Part shown: piece by piece, positions 8,191 to 17,133 of the stretch | Position numbering within the stretch: the stretch's first letter is position 1 | Layout: every line of letters starts with the position of its first letter | Assembly: GCF_900106995.1 (NCBI RefSeq) | Contig: NZ_FNOK01000011.1 | Location: forward strand, 62,001 to 126,000 | From: Saccharopolyspora shandongensis | GTDB taxonomy: Bacteria > Actinomycetota > Actinomycetes > Mycobacteriales > Pseudonocardiaceae | Reading direction: 5' to 3' | DNA length: 64,000 bases | Position numbers and translations under genes: made by a program | The notes under the pieces: generated by a model | The model's input: only the letters and a program-made list of their open reading frames with translations | What the model was told of the DNA's origin: nothing | Database searches by the model: none

Positions 8191-8666
8191 CGAGCAGCGA
8201 GCTCGCCCAGCCGCGGGCCCCAGCATTCGCCGTGCGGTTCGAGGGTGATCTCGCGGACGTCGTCGTCCCGGCGGCGGATCCGCAGCAGCAGGTACGCATC
8301 GGCGAGCCGCTCCGCGAGGCCCTCGCCCCACTCGACGACCACCGCGGCATCCGTCAGATCCGTGTCCAGGTCGAGGTCGTCGATCTCGTCCAACCCGCCC
8401 AGCCGGTAGGCGTCGACGTGCACCAGCGCCGGGCCGTCGCCGGACTCCGGCCGGTGCACCCGCGCGATCACGAACGTCGGCGAGGTCACCGAGCCGGTGA
8501 CGCCCATGCCCGCGGCGATCCCGCGCGCGAGCACGGTCTTCCCGGCGCCCAGCGGCCCGTCCAGCAGCACGAGGTCGCCGGCGCGCAGCGCGGCCCCCAG
8601 CCGGCGGCCGAACTCCAACGTGTCGGACTCCGCCGGCAGCTCGACGGTCTGCAGTGCAGGGCTCAA
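8187..8666 (-). CDS. tsaE: tRNA threonylcarbamoyladenosine biosynthesis ATPase TsaE
   Basis: A 159-residue P-loop ATPase that assists TsaB and TsaD in making t6A37 of ANN-decoding tRNAs. Walker A is GPLGAGKTVLARGIA; the downstream SPTFVI and VHVDAYRLGG segments and the VVVEWGEGL strand are TsaE hallmarks. I place the start at TTG (8666), which overlaps the stop of the upstream hydrolase gene as TTGA, with AGAGG about 10 bases before it. It is the third gene of the alr - hydrolase - tsaE - dedA chain, in which every junction overlaps. Confidence 0.93.
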   Translation of the reverse strand: MSPALQTVELPAESDTLEFGRRLGAALRAGDLVLLDGPLGAGKTVLARGIAAGMGVTGSVTSPTFVIARVHRPESGDGPALVHVDAYRLGGLDEIDDLDLDTDLTDAAVVVEWGEGLAERLADAYLLLRIRRRDDDVREITLEPHGECWGPRLGELAAR

Positions 8667-9757
8667 CTCCCGGTCACCTCTCCGCTTGCTCCTCCAACGG
8701 CCCGCCTGATCAGCGCGATCAACTCCGCGGTGACCAGCTCCGGACGCTCCAGCATCACCGGGTGCCCGGCACCCTCCACGCGCACCAGCGTCGAGTCCGG
8801 CAGCTCCGCGGCGAGCACCTCGGCGTGCGGCGAGAACGGCGTGACCCGGTCGGCGTCGCCGGTGAGCACCAGCGCCTCGCAGGTCCGCAGCGCCGCCAGC
8901 GCCTTCTTGCGGTCGTGCAGGCTGATCGTCTCCAGGAAGTCGGTCACCACCTCGACGGTGGTCGCGCCGATCATCTCGGCCATCAGGTCCACGATCTTCG
9001 GCGAGATCTCGCGATCCCCGAAGGACAGGTTGCGCACCAGCGTCCAGGTCAGCTTGTCGCCGAGCCGCCGGGTGCGTTCCACCAGGTCCGGCTGGAAGTC
9101 CGCGAGCAGCGCGAGGCCGCGCGGCACCGGGTTGGCGCGGTGCAGCCACGGCCGGGGCAGCCCGGAGGCGCCGACCGCGCCTGCGGAAGTGCCGATCAGG
9201 GCGACCGCGCGGACCCGGTCGCGGAACAGCTCGGGGCGCTGCTCGGCGAGCGCCATGATCGACATGCCGCCCATCGAGTGCCCGACGAGCACGATCGGGC
9301 CCCGGCTCGCCGCCGAGCGCAGCACCGCGTCGAGGTCCCGTCCGAGCTGGTCGATCGTGCTGTTGCGCTTGGCGGAGTGGCCGGAACGGCCGTGGCTGCG
9401 GTGGTCGAACAGCACCAGCCGGACCCGCGGCTCGGTGAGCTCGGGCAGGTCGCGGCGCTGGAAGTGCCAGCAGCGGGAGTCGAGCGCGAAGCCGTGCACG
9501 AGCACCACGGTCAGCTCCGCCTCGCCGCCGTCGGCGGGCCAGATCTCCTGCACCGACAGCGGAACCCCGTCGTCGGCGGCCACAGTGGACTGGCGGTCCG
9601 GGCGGAGCCTGCCGAGAGGCTCGTCGGCGAGCGGGTCTTCGGCCTTGCGCTGCGCGGCGATCCGCGAGCTGCGCGCGGCGACGCCGACCGCGGCGCCGGT
9701 GATCGCGGCGCCGAGCACCCCGCTCGTCCAGGCCAACGCCTGCCAGACCGGCTTCAC
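8663..9757 (-). CDS. Alpha/beta hydrolase with N-terminal membrane anchor
   Basis: A 364-residue protein starting with a hydrophobic segment (WQALAWTSGVLGAAITGAAV, roughly residues 5-24), then an alpha/beta hydrolase fold. Visible: oxyanion-region VLVHGFALDSRCWHFQ, DHRSHGRSG, nucleophile elbow GHSMGGM, a lid region, acidic residue in VLTGDADRVTPF, and catalytic His in EGAGHPVML. GTG at 9757 overlaps the alr stop (GTGA). The alr - hydrolase - tsaE order is conserved in actinobacteria, but the substrate is not known; a lipid or ester is likely. Confidence 0.85.
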   Translation of the reverse strand: MKPVWQALAWTSGVLGAAITGAAVGVAARSSRIAAQRKAEDPLADEPLGRLRPDRQSTVAADDGVPLSVQEIWPADGGEAELTVVLVHGFALDSRCWHFQRRDLPELTEPRVRLVLFDHRSHGRSGHSAKRNSTIDQLGRDLDAVLRSAASRGPIVLVGHSMGGMSIMALAEQRPELFRDRVRAVALIGTSAGAVGASGLPRPWLHRANPVPRGLALLADFQPDLVERTRRLGDKLTWTLVRNLSFGDREISPKIVDLMAEMIGATTVEVVTDFLETISLHDRKKALAALRTCEALVLTGDADRVTPFSPHAEVLAAELPDSTLVRVEGAGHPVMLERPELVTAELIALIRRAVGGASGEVTGS

Positions 9758-10899
9758 GGCGTCCCCGTGTCGGCGACGGTGCGCGTGACCCGCGGCCGGT
9801 ACATGCCGGTGACGATCTCGTAGTGGATGGTGCCGATCGTGTCGGCCCACTCCGCGGCCGTCGGCTCGCCCCGGTCGCCGGGCCCGAACAACAGCACCTC
9901 GGCGCCGTCCGCGACCTGGTCGTCGCCGAGGTCCACCACCAGCTGGTCCATGCACACCCGGCCGATCACCGGCCGCCGCTTCCCGGCCAGCCACACCGAC
10001 ATCCGGCCCGACAGGGTGCGCGGCACGCCGTCGGCGTAGCCGACCGGCACCAGCGCGATGTTCGTCGGCCGCTCGGCCGTCCAATGCTGCCCGTAGGAGA
10101 CGCTCTCCCCCGCCGCGATGCGCTTGGTCGACGTCACCGAGGAGCGGAAGGTCATGGCCGGGCGCAGGTCGTGATCCCCGTGCTGCGGAACGGGATCCAG
10201 GCCGTAGACCGCGATGCCCGGCCGGACCAGCTCGAAGTGCAGGTCGGGGCGGGTCAGCACGGCAGCCGAGTTCGCCAGGTGCCGGATCGGGTTCAGTCCC
10301 GCCGCCCGCGCCTGCTCGTAGGCCAGGCCGAAGCGCTCGGCCTGCCGGTCGATCGAGGGGTGGTCGAGCTCGTCGGCGCACGCCAGGTGCGACCACACCG
10401 CCACGACCTCGACGTGCCCGTCCGCCTCGGCCTTCGCCGCGTCCTCCACCAGCGCGGGCCACAGCTCGGCCGGGCAGCCGTTGCGGCACAGCCCGGTGTC
10501 GATCTTGAGGTGCACGCGGGCGACGCGGCCCTGCTGCTCGGCCGCGGCGGCGATCCGGCGCAGGCTTTCCTGCGAGGCGGCGGAGAGCTCGATGTCCTCG
10601 GCGACGGCCGGGCCGAAGTCGTCGTCCTCGACGTAGAGCCAGCACAGCACCGGGGCGGTGATGCCGCCGGCGCGCAGTTGCAGGGCTTCTCCGATGGAGG
10701 CGACGCCGATCTGGTCCGCGCCCGATTCGAGGGCAGCGGCGGCGACCGTGAGGGCGCCGTGGCCGTAGCCGTCGGACTTCACGATGGCCATCGTGCGGGC
10801 ACCCGAATCGCGGGCACGCGCCGAGAGCACCCTCACGTTGTGGCGGATCGCGTCGACGTCGATGCGCAGGTCGGCGCGGTACGCGGGCTGGTCACTCAT
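9754..10899 (-). CDS. alr: Alanine racemase
   Basis: A PLP enzyme converting L- to D-alanine for peptidoglycan. It has 381 residues. The PLP lysine is Lys41 in AIVKSDGYGHGA; the second catalytic base is the Tyr in VSYGQHW (about residue 269). Other family segments are IDTGLCRNG, HLANSAA, RPGIAVYG and RVCMDQLVVD. ATG at 10899 begins MSDQPAYRADLRIDVDAI; the frame is open upstream, but conservation starts here. First gene of the four-gene overlapping chain ending with the DedA-like protein. Confidence 0.96.
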   Translation of the reverse strand: MSDQPAYRADLRIDVDAIRHNVRVLSARARDSGARTMAIVKSDGYGHGALTVAAAALESGADQIGVASIGEALQLRAGGITAPVLCWLYVEDDDFGPAVAEDIELSAASQESLRRIAAAAEQQGRVARVHLKIDTGLCRNGCPAELWPALVEDAAKAEADGHVEVVAVWSHLACADELDHPSIDRQAERFGLAYEQARAAGLNPIRHLANSAAVLTRPDLHFELVRPGIAVYGLDPVPQHGDHDLRPAMTFRSSVTSTKRIAAGESVSYGQHWTAERPTNIALVPVGYADGVPRTLSGRMSVWLAGKRRPVIGRVCMDQLVVDLGDDQVADGAEVLLFGPGDRGEPTAAEWADTIGTIHYEIVTGMYRPRVTRTVADTGTP

Positions 10900-11076
10900 G
10901 GCAGGCACATGGTCGCACACCACTCCGATGCCCCTCTCGAGGTACCGGAGCCCGGCACCCTCTCCGATCGGCCGCATCGCACCGCCGCGAAACCGACCCC
11001 GCCGAACATGAACGTCCGACGAAATCTCCCCGCTCACCACGGGAGAACTTCCACGATCCGGAGCAATGCTTCTGAC

Positions 11077-11104
11077 GTGTCCGATTCTAGGCGGAATCGG
11101 ACAC
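11077..11104. repeat. 28-nt inverted repeat with TAGGC core (first copy of a dispersed family)
   Basis: Arms GTGTCCGATTC and GAATCGGACAC flank TAGGCG. Its central 20 nt, CCGATTCTAGGCGGAATCGG, aligns without gaps to the elements at 43905, 44896 and 44964, with paired base changes that keep the arms complementary. It lies between the nnr stop and the alr start, both on the minus strand. Confidence 0.8.
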
Positions 11105-11184
11105 CGCCTCGCACGGCCCCGGCCGCGAACACGGCAGTGTTTTCGCAGCTCACCAAGGCCCTTGACGGCGGGCCGCTCAGCGAC

Positions 11185-12702
11185 TCAGGACAGCGCCGCT
11201 TCGCGGACCGTTCGGATCGCCGTGGGGACCGCCGCGAGCAGCGCCGAGGCCCCGATCGGGGCGCCGACCTCCGCCGGGGTCCGGGCCGGGGCGCCGTGGG
11301 CGGCGAGGTCCGCCGCGAGGGCGTGGACGTGCGCGGCGTAGCCGCAGGCCAGCCACGGCTCCACGCCGCCGGCCAGGAGCGCGCCGATCAATCCGGTGAG
11401 CACGTCGCCGGAGCCAGCCGTCGCCGGCCAGGCGTGCCGCGAGTCGTTGACGAGCACCCGGCCGTCCGGGGCGGCGACGATGGTGGTGTTGCCCTTGAGC
11501 AGCAGCACCGCGTCGAAGCGCGCGGCGACCTCCCGCGCCGCGGCGACCCGATCCTCGCCGGGCTCCCTGCCCGCCAGCCGCGCGAACTCGCCCGCATGCG
11601 GCGTCAGCACCAGCGGCGCGTCCGGGTCACGCGCGTCCCACAGCGTGCTGTCGTTGGCGAACAGCGTGATCGAGTCGGCGTCCGCGCACACCGGCCGCCC
11701 GGAATCCAGGACGTGCCGCAGCACGTCGCGGCCGCTGGCTCCGGTGCCGATCCCCGGCCCCACCGCCCACGCCTGCACGCGCCCGGCGTCGCTGACGGAA
11801 CCGGTCGCCACCACCTCCGGCCAGTGCGTGCGCACCACGTCCGCGGCGGGACCGGCGTAGCGCACCATTCCCGCGGTCGCCTGCACCGCCGCGCCGCAGG
11901 CCAGCACCGCCGCGCCGGGGTAGGTCGCCGAGCCGGCGGCGACCCCGACCACGCCCTGGCTGTACTTGTCGTCGGCCGGGCCCGGAACCGGCCAGCCCAG
12001 GCCGATCTCGGCGGCCTGCAGCAGGTAGAGCTCGGGATCGGGCAGGTCGTCGGCCAGCCCGATGTCGATCACCTCGACGTCCCCGGAGTGCACCGCGCCG
12101 GCGCCCAGCACGTGGCAGGGCTTGCGCCCGCCGAAGGTCACCGTGACGTCGGCCAGCACCGCCGGGCCGTCGACCGCGCCTGTGACCGGATCGACGCCGC
12201 TGGGCAGGTCGACCGCGACGATCGGCACGTCGACCCGGCGCACCAGCTCCGCAGCCACCGGCCGCAGCGGACCGCGCGCGGACAGGCCGACGATCCCGTC
12301 GATCACCGCGTCGGCGCGCTCCACCGCATCCGCGGCCTCCGCCCCGATCCCCGCGGTGTCCGGGCTCGCGCCCTCCGCCGGGACAGCGCGGCCACCGGCC
12401 CGCCGCAGCGCGGCGAGGCCCTCGGCGTGCGCCCGCTCCGGGGCGAGCAGCACCGCCGTGACGCCGACGCCGCGGCGCCGGAGGAACGCCCCGGCCCACA
12501 GCGCGTCGCCGCCGTTGTTGCCCGCGCCGACGAGCAGCGCGACGTGGCGACCGGCGACGCCGCCGGTGAACTCGGTGAGGACCCGCGCGGTGTGGACCGA
12601 GACGGCGTACGCGGCGCGGCGCATCACCGCGGGCTCCGGTGTCCGGGTGAAAAGCCGCTGCTCGGCGGCGCGAATCTGGTCGGGCGTCCACACTCCGTGC
12701 AT
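11185..12702 (-). CDS. nnr: Bifunctional NAD(P)H-hydrate epimerase/ADP-dependent dehydratase
   Basis: Repairs hydrated NAD(P)H. The 505 residues carry two domains: an N-terminal YjeF epimerase (about 1-210, with LLVGAGNNGGDALWAGAFL and VAVDLPSGVDPVTGAV) and a C-terminal YjeF dehydratase of ribokinase-like fold (VGPGIGT, PLVLTPHAGEFARL, LLLKGNTTIVA, and the signature ATAGSGDVLTGLIGALLAGG). ATG at 12702 follows GAGGAACGCG. It is separated from alr by about 285 bases containing a TAGGC-core inverted repeat. Position next to glmS is conserved in actinobacteria. Confidence 0.95.
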   Translation of the reverse strand: MHGVWTPDQIRAAEQRLFTRTPEPAVMRRAAYAVSVHTARVLTEFTGGVAGRHVALLVGAGNNGGDALWAGAFLRRRGVGVTAVLLAPERAHAEGLAALRRAGGRAVPAEGASPDTAGIGAEAADAVERADAVIDGIVGLSARGPLRPVAAELVRRVDVPIVAVDLPSGVDPVTGAVDGPAVLADVTVTFGGRKPCHVLGAGAVHSGDVEVIDIGLADDLPDPELYLLQAAEIGLGWPVPGPADDKYSQGVVGVAAGSATYPGAAVLACGAAVQATAGMVRYAGPAADVVRTHWPEVVATGSVSDAGRVQAWAVGPGIGTGASGRDVLRHVLDSGRPVCADADSITLFANDSTLWDARDPDAPLVLTPHAGEFARLAGREPGEDRVAAAREVAARFDAVLLLKGNTTIVAAPDGRVLVNDSRHAWPATAGSGDVLTGLIGALLAGGVEPWLACGYAAHVHALAADLAAHGAPARTPAEVGAPIGASALLAAVPTAIRTVREAALS

Positions 12703-12897
12703 CGCGTTCCTCCTCGCAGTCGGCAATCGCCGCACAGTCTGCCTCGCGCGGCCCGTCGGCATCCGATCTTCCGGCAAGCCGCACAGTTTCCGCCGACGGC
12801 TCCGGCCGTGAGCCTTCCGGGTCGCGCTAGCAGCCCAGAAGACCCACGGCCGGATCGTCGGCAGAAACGCCGATCCGGGCTCGAGGCCCGGCGAGGA

Positions 12898-14760
12898 TCA
12901 CTCGACGGTGACGGACTTGGCGAGGTTCCGGGGCTTGTCGACGTCGTAGCCGCGGGCCCGGGCGATCTCCGCCGCCAGCACCTGCAGCGGCACCGTCGAC
13001 ACCAGCGGCTGCAGCAGCGTCGGCACCGCCGGGATGGTCACCAGCTCGTCCGCGAACGGCCGGACCTCGTCGTCGCCCTCCTCGGCGATCACGATCGTCC
13101 GGGCGCCGCGCGCCTGGATCTCGCGGATGTTGGAGACCAGCTTGGAGTGCAGCAGCGCCCGCCCCTTCGGGGACGGCATCACCACGACCACCGGCAGGCC
13201 TTCCTCGATCAGTGCGATCGGCCCGTGCTTGAGCTCACCCGCCGCGAAGCCCTCCGCGTGCATGTACGCGAGCTCCTTGAGCTTGAGCGCGCCCTCCAGC
13301 GCCACCGGGTAGCCGACGTGCCGCCCTAGGAACAGCACCGCCTTCGCGTCGGCGAGCTCCCGGCCCAGCTCCCGCACCTGCTCCACCGTGGACAGCGTGC
13401 GGCGCACCGCGTCGGGCATCGCCGACAGCTCCGCGAACTCCCGCGCCACCTCATCGGAGTACTTCGTGCCGCGCGCCTGCGCCAGGGCCAGCCCGACCAG
13501 GTAGTTCGCCGCCACCTGCGCCAGGAACGTCTTGGTCGCCGCGACGCCGATCTCCGGCCCGGCGTGGGTGTAGAGCACCGCGTCCGACTCGCGCGGGATC
13601 TGCGCGCCGTTGGTGTTGCAGATCGCCAGCACCCGCGCCCGCTGGGTGCGTGCGTGCCGCACCGCCTCCAACGTGTCGGCGGTCTCACCCGACTGGGAGA
13701 TCGCCACCACCAGCGTGTCCCGCCCCAGCACCGGGTCGCGGTAGCGGAACTCGCTGGCCAGCTCGACCTCGACGGGCACCCGGCACCAGTGCTCGATGGC
13801 GTACTTGGCGAGCAGCCCGGAGTGGTAGGCGGTGCCGCAGGCGACGACGAAGACCTTGTCGATGTCCCGCAGGTCCTGCTCGGTGAGCCGCAGCTCGTCG
13901 AGCACGATGCCGCCGCCGGCGAAGTGCCCGCGCAGCGTGTTCTCCAGCGCCTCGGGCTGCTCCTCGATCTCCTTGAGCATGAAGTAGTCGTGGCCGCCCT
14001 TCTCGGCGGCCGACAGGTCCCAGTCCACGGTGAACGGCTTGGCCTCGACGTCCACGGCGGAGAAGTCGGTCACCCGGTAGCCGTCGCGGGTGATGGTGAC
14101 CACCTGGTCCTGGCCGAGCTCCACCGCGTCGCGGGTGTGCTCGATGAACGCGGCGACGTCGGAGGCGAGGAAGTGCTCGCCCTCGCCGACCCCGACGACC
14201 AGCGGCGACGACCGGCGCGCGGCCACGATCTTCCCGGGCTCGGCGGCGTGCGTGACGACCAGGGTGAAGGCGCCCTCCAGGCGCCGGGCGACCGCGCACA
14301 CGCTGGCGGTCAGGTCACCGGCGGTCGGGCCGTCCGCGTAGGCGGCGGCGACCAGGTGCGCCGTGGTCTCGGTGTCGGTGTCGCTGGCCATCTCGATGCC
14401 CGCCGCTTCCAGCTCGGCGCGCAGCGCGGCGAAGTTCTCGATGATGCCGTTGTGCACCACCGCGACCTGGCCGCTGGCGTCGCGATGCGGGTGGGCGTTG
14501 CGGTCGGTCGGCGCGCCGTGCGTCGCCCACCTGGTGTGGCCCATGCCGCTGTGACCTGCGAACTTGCTGCCGTCGACCTCGGCGAGGCGCTTCTCCAGGT
14601 TCGCCAGCGCGCCCGCGGCGCGCTCCACCGCGAGGCCGCCCTCGCCGTCGAGCAGCGCAACCCCGGCCGAGTCGTAACCCCGGTACTCGAGTCGCCGGAG
14701 TCCGCCGAGGACGACTTCGAGCGCCTGGCGATGTCCTACGTAACCAACGATGCCGCACAC
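12898..14760 (-). CDS. glmS: Glucosamine--fructose-6-phosphate aminotransferase (isomerizing)
   Basis: Makes glucosamine-6-phosphate from fructose-6-phosphate and glutamine, the first step to UDP-GlcNAc. A 620-residue protein. The glutaminase nucleophile is Cys2 in the start MCGIVGYVG; the start codon is GTG. GHTRWATHG and HNGIIENF mark the N-terminal nucleophile domain. Two SIS domains follow (VVACGTAYHSGL, AISQSGETADTL, EGALKLKELAYMHAEGFAAGELKHG), and the C-terminus ends DKPRNLAKSVTVE. No glmS ribozyme is expected in actinobacteria and none was seen. Works with glmM at 21.4-22.7 kb. Confidence 0.97.
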   Translation of the reverse strand: MCGIVGYVGHRQALEVVLGGLRRLEYRGYDSAGVALLDGEGGLAVERAAGALANLEKRLAEVDGSKFAGHSGMGHTRWATHGAPTDRNAHPHRDASGQVAVVHNGIIENFAALRAELEAAGIEMASDTDTETTAHLVAAAYADGPTAGDLTASVCAVARRLEGAFTLVVTHAAEPGKIVAARRSSPLVVGVGEGEHFLASDVAAFIEHTRDAVELGQDQVVTITRDGYRVTDFSAVDVEAKPFTVDWDLSAAEKGGHDYFMLKEIEEQPEALENTLRGHFAGGGIVLDELRLTEQDLRDIDKVFVVACGTAYHSGLLAKYAIEHWCRVPVEVELASEFRYRDPVLGRDTLVVAISQSGETADTLEAVRHARTQRARVLAICNTNGAQIPRESDAVLYTHAGPEIGVAATKTFLAQVAANYLVGLALAQARGTKYSDEVAREFAELSAMPDAVRRTLSTVEQVRELGRELADAKAVLFLGRHVGYPVALEGALKLKELAYMHAEGFAAGELKHGPIALIEEGLPVVVVMPSPKGRALLHSKLVSNIREIQARGARTIVIAEEGDDEVRPFADELVTIPAVPTLLQPLVSTVPLQVLAAEIARARGYDVDKPRNLAKSVTVE

Positions 14761-14876
14761 TCGGCCCAGCGTAGCTACTCCACATGGTCTGAACCTGTTC
14801 GCGTCAGCCGGAACGGCGAACCCCTCCCGTGGCGGCTACCGCGTGCGCATGAGCAGGTCCGCTACCGTTGCTGACC

Positions 14877-15713
14877 ATGGCGCGCACTGCCAAGAAGGCC
14901 CCTTCCGCGAAGAACGCGTTCGAAGAGCTGTCCCGCCGCGGACCGCACGACGTCCTGCACGGTGATCTCGCCCTCGTCGGGCTGCCCGGCATCGTCTGCA
15001 CGCCGCGCAGCGGGCTCGGCCTGCCCGCGATCGCGTTCGGGCACGGCTGGCTGCAGCCGCCCCGCCGGTACCTCGGCCTGCTCCGGCACCTCGCGTCGTG
15101 GGGCATCGTGGTCGCCGCGCCCGGCTCGCAGCGCGGCGCGTTCGCATCGCACCGGCTGTTCGCCGGTGACCTGCGGACCGCGCTGGACATCTGCGTCGGC
15201 GTCCGGCTCGGCGAGGGCGAGATCAGCGTCGACGAGAAGCGGCTCGGGGTCGCCGGGCACGCCATGGGCGGCGGCTGCGCGGTGCTCGCGGCGGCCGACG
15301 ACCCGCGGATCCGCTCGGTCGCGACGCTGGCCGCCGCCGAGACCATGCCGTCGGCGTTCGAGACCGCGAGCCGCGTCGAGGTGCCCGGCCTGCACATCGC
15401 CGCGGGCCAAGACCTGCTGGCGCCACCGGTGGCCAACGCCGAGCCGATCGCCCGGGCCTGGGGCGGCCCGGTGCAGCTGCGGACGGTGAAGAAGGCCAGC
15501 CACCTCGGCTTCACCGAGGGACGGCACTGGACCCAGCTGGTGCTGCACGGCAAGCCCGAGTACGCGACGCAGCGCGTCACCAAGGCCCTGCTCACCGCGT
15601 TCTTCCTCCGCACGCTGACCGGCGACCGGCGCGGCGAGGCGCTGCTGACCGCCGACATCGGCGGCAGCCACATCGATCACGAGCACAGCCGCGGCGACCT
15701 CGCCGCGACATGA
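14877..15713 (+). CDS. Alpha/beta hydrolase of the dienelactone-hydrolase/PET-hydrolase-like group
   Basis: A 278-residue cytoplasmic hydrolase. Blocks: IAFGHGWLQPPRRY (oxyanion region), VVAAPGSQRGAFAS, nucleophile elbow GVAGHAMGGGCAV (Ser replaced: the usual GxSxG reads GHAMG), acidic strand LHIAAGQDLLAPP, and the His-containing KKASHLGFTEG. The apparent Ala at the usual serine position is odd and needs a look; activity may be lost or altered. ATG at 14877 is chosen because the 10-base extension upstream adds nothing conserved. It is divergent from glmS and ends 1 base from the next minus-strand gene. A similar-sized protein sits beside glmS in M. tuberculosis (from memory, Rv3438). Confidence 0.8.
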   Translation: MARTAKKAPSAKNAFEELSRRGPHDVLHGDLALVGLPGIVCTPRSGLGLPAIAFGHGWLQPPRRYLGLLRHLASWGIVVAAPGSQRGAFASHRLFAGDLRTALDICVGVRLGEGEISVDEKRLGVAGHAMGGGCAVLAAADDPRIRSVATLAAAETMPSAFETASRVEVPGLHIAAGQDLLAPPVANAEPIARAWGGPVQLRTVKKASHLGFTEGRHWTQLVLHGKPEYATQRVTKALLTAFFLRTLTGDRRGEALLTADIGGSHIDHEHSRGDLAAT

Positions 15714-15714
15714 C

Positions 15715-16473
15715 TCACAACTTCGGCGCGATCTCCAAGGCGACCGCCTTGGCACCCTGCTCGGCTTCGTCGATCGGCATCCCGGTGTCTTCAAGGCCGT
15801 AGCTCTTGTCGGTTCCGTCGTAGCTGATGCCGACCACCTTGGTGCCCTTGCGGAAGACCAGGAGCCCCTCGACGGTGGACGTGTCACCGGCGAGGAAGGC
15901 CTCGTCCCACGGGCCCTCGATGTCGTTGATGCGGGTCGCCTTCGTGCTCTCGCGCTGGTAGTCGAATTCCGCCTCGGCATCTTCGGTCTGCTCCTGGGCC
16001 AACGTCGAGGCGCTGCCGTTGATCTGGATGTGCAGATCGCGGTCGTTGGTGCCGTCCTTGCCCTTCGTCGGCGCCCAGAAGCAGTCCGCCCACTGGACAT
16101 CTTCGTCGAAGGTGCCGCTGCTGAAGTTGGTTACGTGCAGCTTCTTCAGCGTGTCGGCGCGGAGCAGATCGCATTCCGGGATCATCTGGACACCCAGCGG
16201 TTCCGACCCGACCGGTTCGTTGACGTGCTGATACTTCCAGTAGAAGTAACCGGCGGCCACCAAGCAGATCAGGCCGACCGGGATGCTGACCAGGACCGCG
16301 GCGATGATGCAACCGGCTCGGCTCTTCTTCTTCGGCGGCGGAGCGGCGAATCCCGGCGGGCCGGGCGGACCCGGGGGGATCTGCTGTCCTTGCTGGACCG
16401 GCGGGCCAGGCGGAGCGGGCTGCTGGAACTGGTACTGCGGCTGCCCCGACGGGCCAGGCTGTTGCGGATGCAC
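15715..16473 (-). CDS. Pro-rich single-pass membrane protein with extracytoplasmic DUF3558-like domain
   Basis: A 252-residue protein: a cytosolic Pro/Gln/Gly-rich N-terminus (residues 1-50), basic KKKSR, one transmembrane helix (about 57-80), and an outer domain with a probable disulfide pair (MIPECDLLRADTLKKL and VQWADCFWAP). The C-L-L then W-x-x-C-x-W arrangement resembles DUF3558-type envelope proteins. GTG at 16473 is assigned because coding character begins there; the ribosome site is weak. It is downstream of the type VII-type genes on the same strand, with about 230 bases between. Function unknown. Confidence 0.6.
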   Translation of the reverse strand: MHPQQPGPSGQPQYQFQQPAPPGPPVQQGQQIPPGPPGPPGFAAPPPKKKSRAGCIIAAVLVSIPVGLICLVAAGYFYWKYQHVNEPVGSEPLGVQMIPECDLLRADTLKKLHVTNFSSGTFDEDVQWADCFWAPTKGKDGTNDRDLHIQINGSASTLAQEQTEDAEAEFDYQRESTKATRINDIEGPWDEAFLAGDTSTVEGLLVFRKGTKVVGISYDGTDKSYGLEDTGMPIDEAEQGAKAVALEIAPKL

Positions 16474-16701
16474 CCGCAGAGAATAGGCGACCCCCGACCA
16501 CGATCGTGTCAGCGGGAAACCCCGGCCCGAATCCCCAGCTCCGAAGCGGAGTTCCGAACTGTGCACTGTGGACAGTGAACACACGATAAAAAGACGGTTA
16601 CGGCACGTTTGTCCCGAATCAGCGCCTCGGCACGCCTTTCGCGGGGCCACAGCCCGAAAAACCAAGCGGGGCGCGGAAATCTCCGCGCCCCGCCGCGAGT
16701 G

Positions 16702-17133
16702 CTATCTCAACCAGCTCTGGTTCTCGTAGTCGTCGTCATCGTCGAACGCCGCCCGCCGGCGCGGTGCCGGCTTCGGCGCAGCCGGAGGCGGCGGTGGCGG
16801 TGCGGGAGGCGGCGTAGGCCGGGCGGCCGGCTGCTGCTCCTCCTCGAACTCGTCGTCGCCCCCGAGGCTGATCTCGTTGCTCTGCTCGTCCCGCTTGCCC
16901 GCCCAGTCGTTCCGGGGCTTGTCGTCCTCCGGTGGTTGGGCGTTGGCGGCCTTCTCGACGAGCTCCTGCTTGCGCTCGTCCGCGGCCGCCTTGATCTCCT
17001 CGTTCTTCTGCGCCGACGCGGCTTCCGCGGCGCGGACCGCATCCATGCTGTCCTCGACGCCGTAGCGGTGCCGCGCGACCAGGGTCGCGATCTCGTCCGC
17101 GACCTGCTGGTTGATCAGAACCATCACGCTCAC
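16702..17133 (-). CDS. Type VII secretion cluster partner, coiled-coil N-terminus and Pro/Asp-rich tail
   Basis: A 143-residue protein: N-terminal helix (INQQVADEIATLVARHRYG), an Ala/Glu/Lys coiled coil (residues about 35-75), then acidic DDEFEEEQQ, a poly-proline stretch and basic APRRR followed by DDDDDYENQSWLR. The GTG start at 17133 overlaps the stop of the 926-residue gene (GTGA), so the two are translationally coupled. I do not recognise a named family. The length and the coupling suggest a chaperone-like or co-secreted partner of the large protein; that is inference. Confidence 0.6.
   Translation of the reverse strand: MSVMVLINQQVADEIATLVARHRYGVEDSMDAVRAAEAASAQKNEEIKAAADERKQELVEKAANAQPPEDDKPRNDWAGKRDEQSNEISLGGDDEFEEEQQPAARPTPPPAPPPPPPAAPKPAPRRRAAFDDDDDYENQSWLR

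Noticed and set aside
12703..12897. Possible glmS-type ribozyme or riboswitch near glmS
   Set aside because: This stretch lies downstream of glmS, not in its leader, and shows no ribozyme core; the upstream side is only about 115 bases and has none either.
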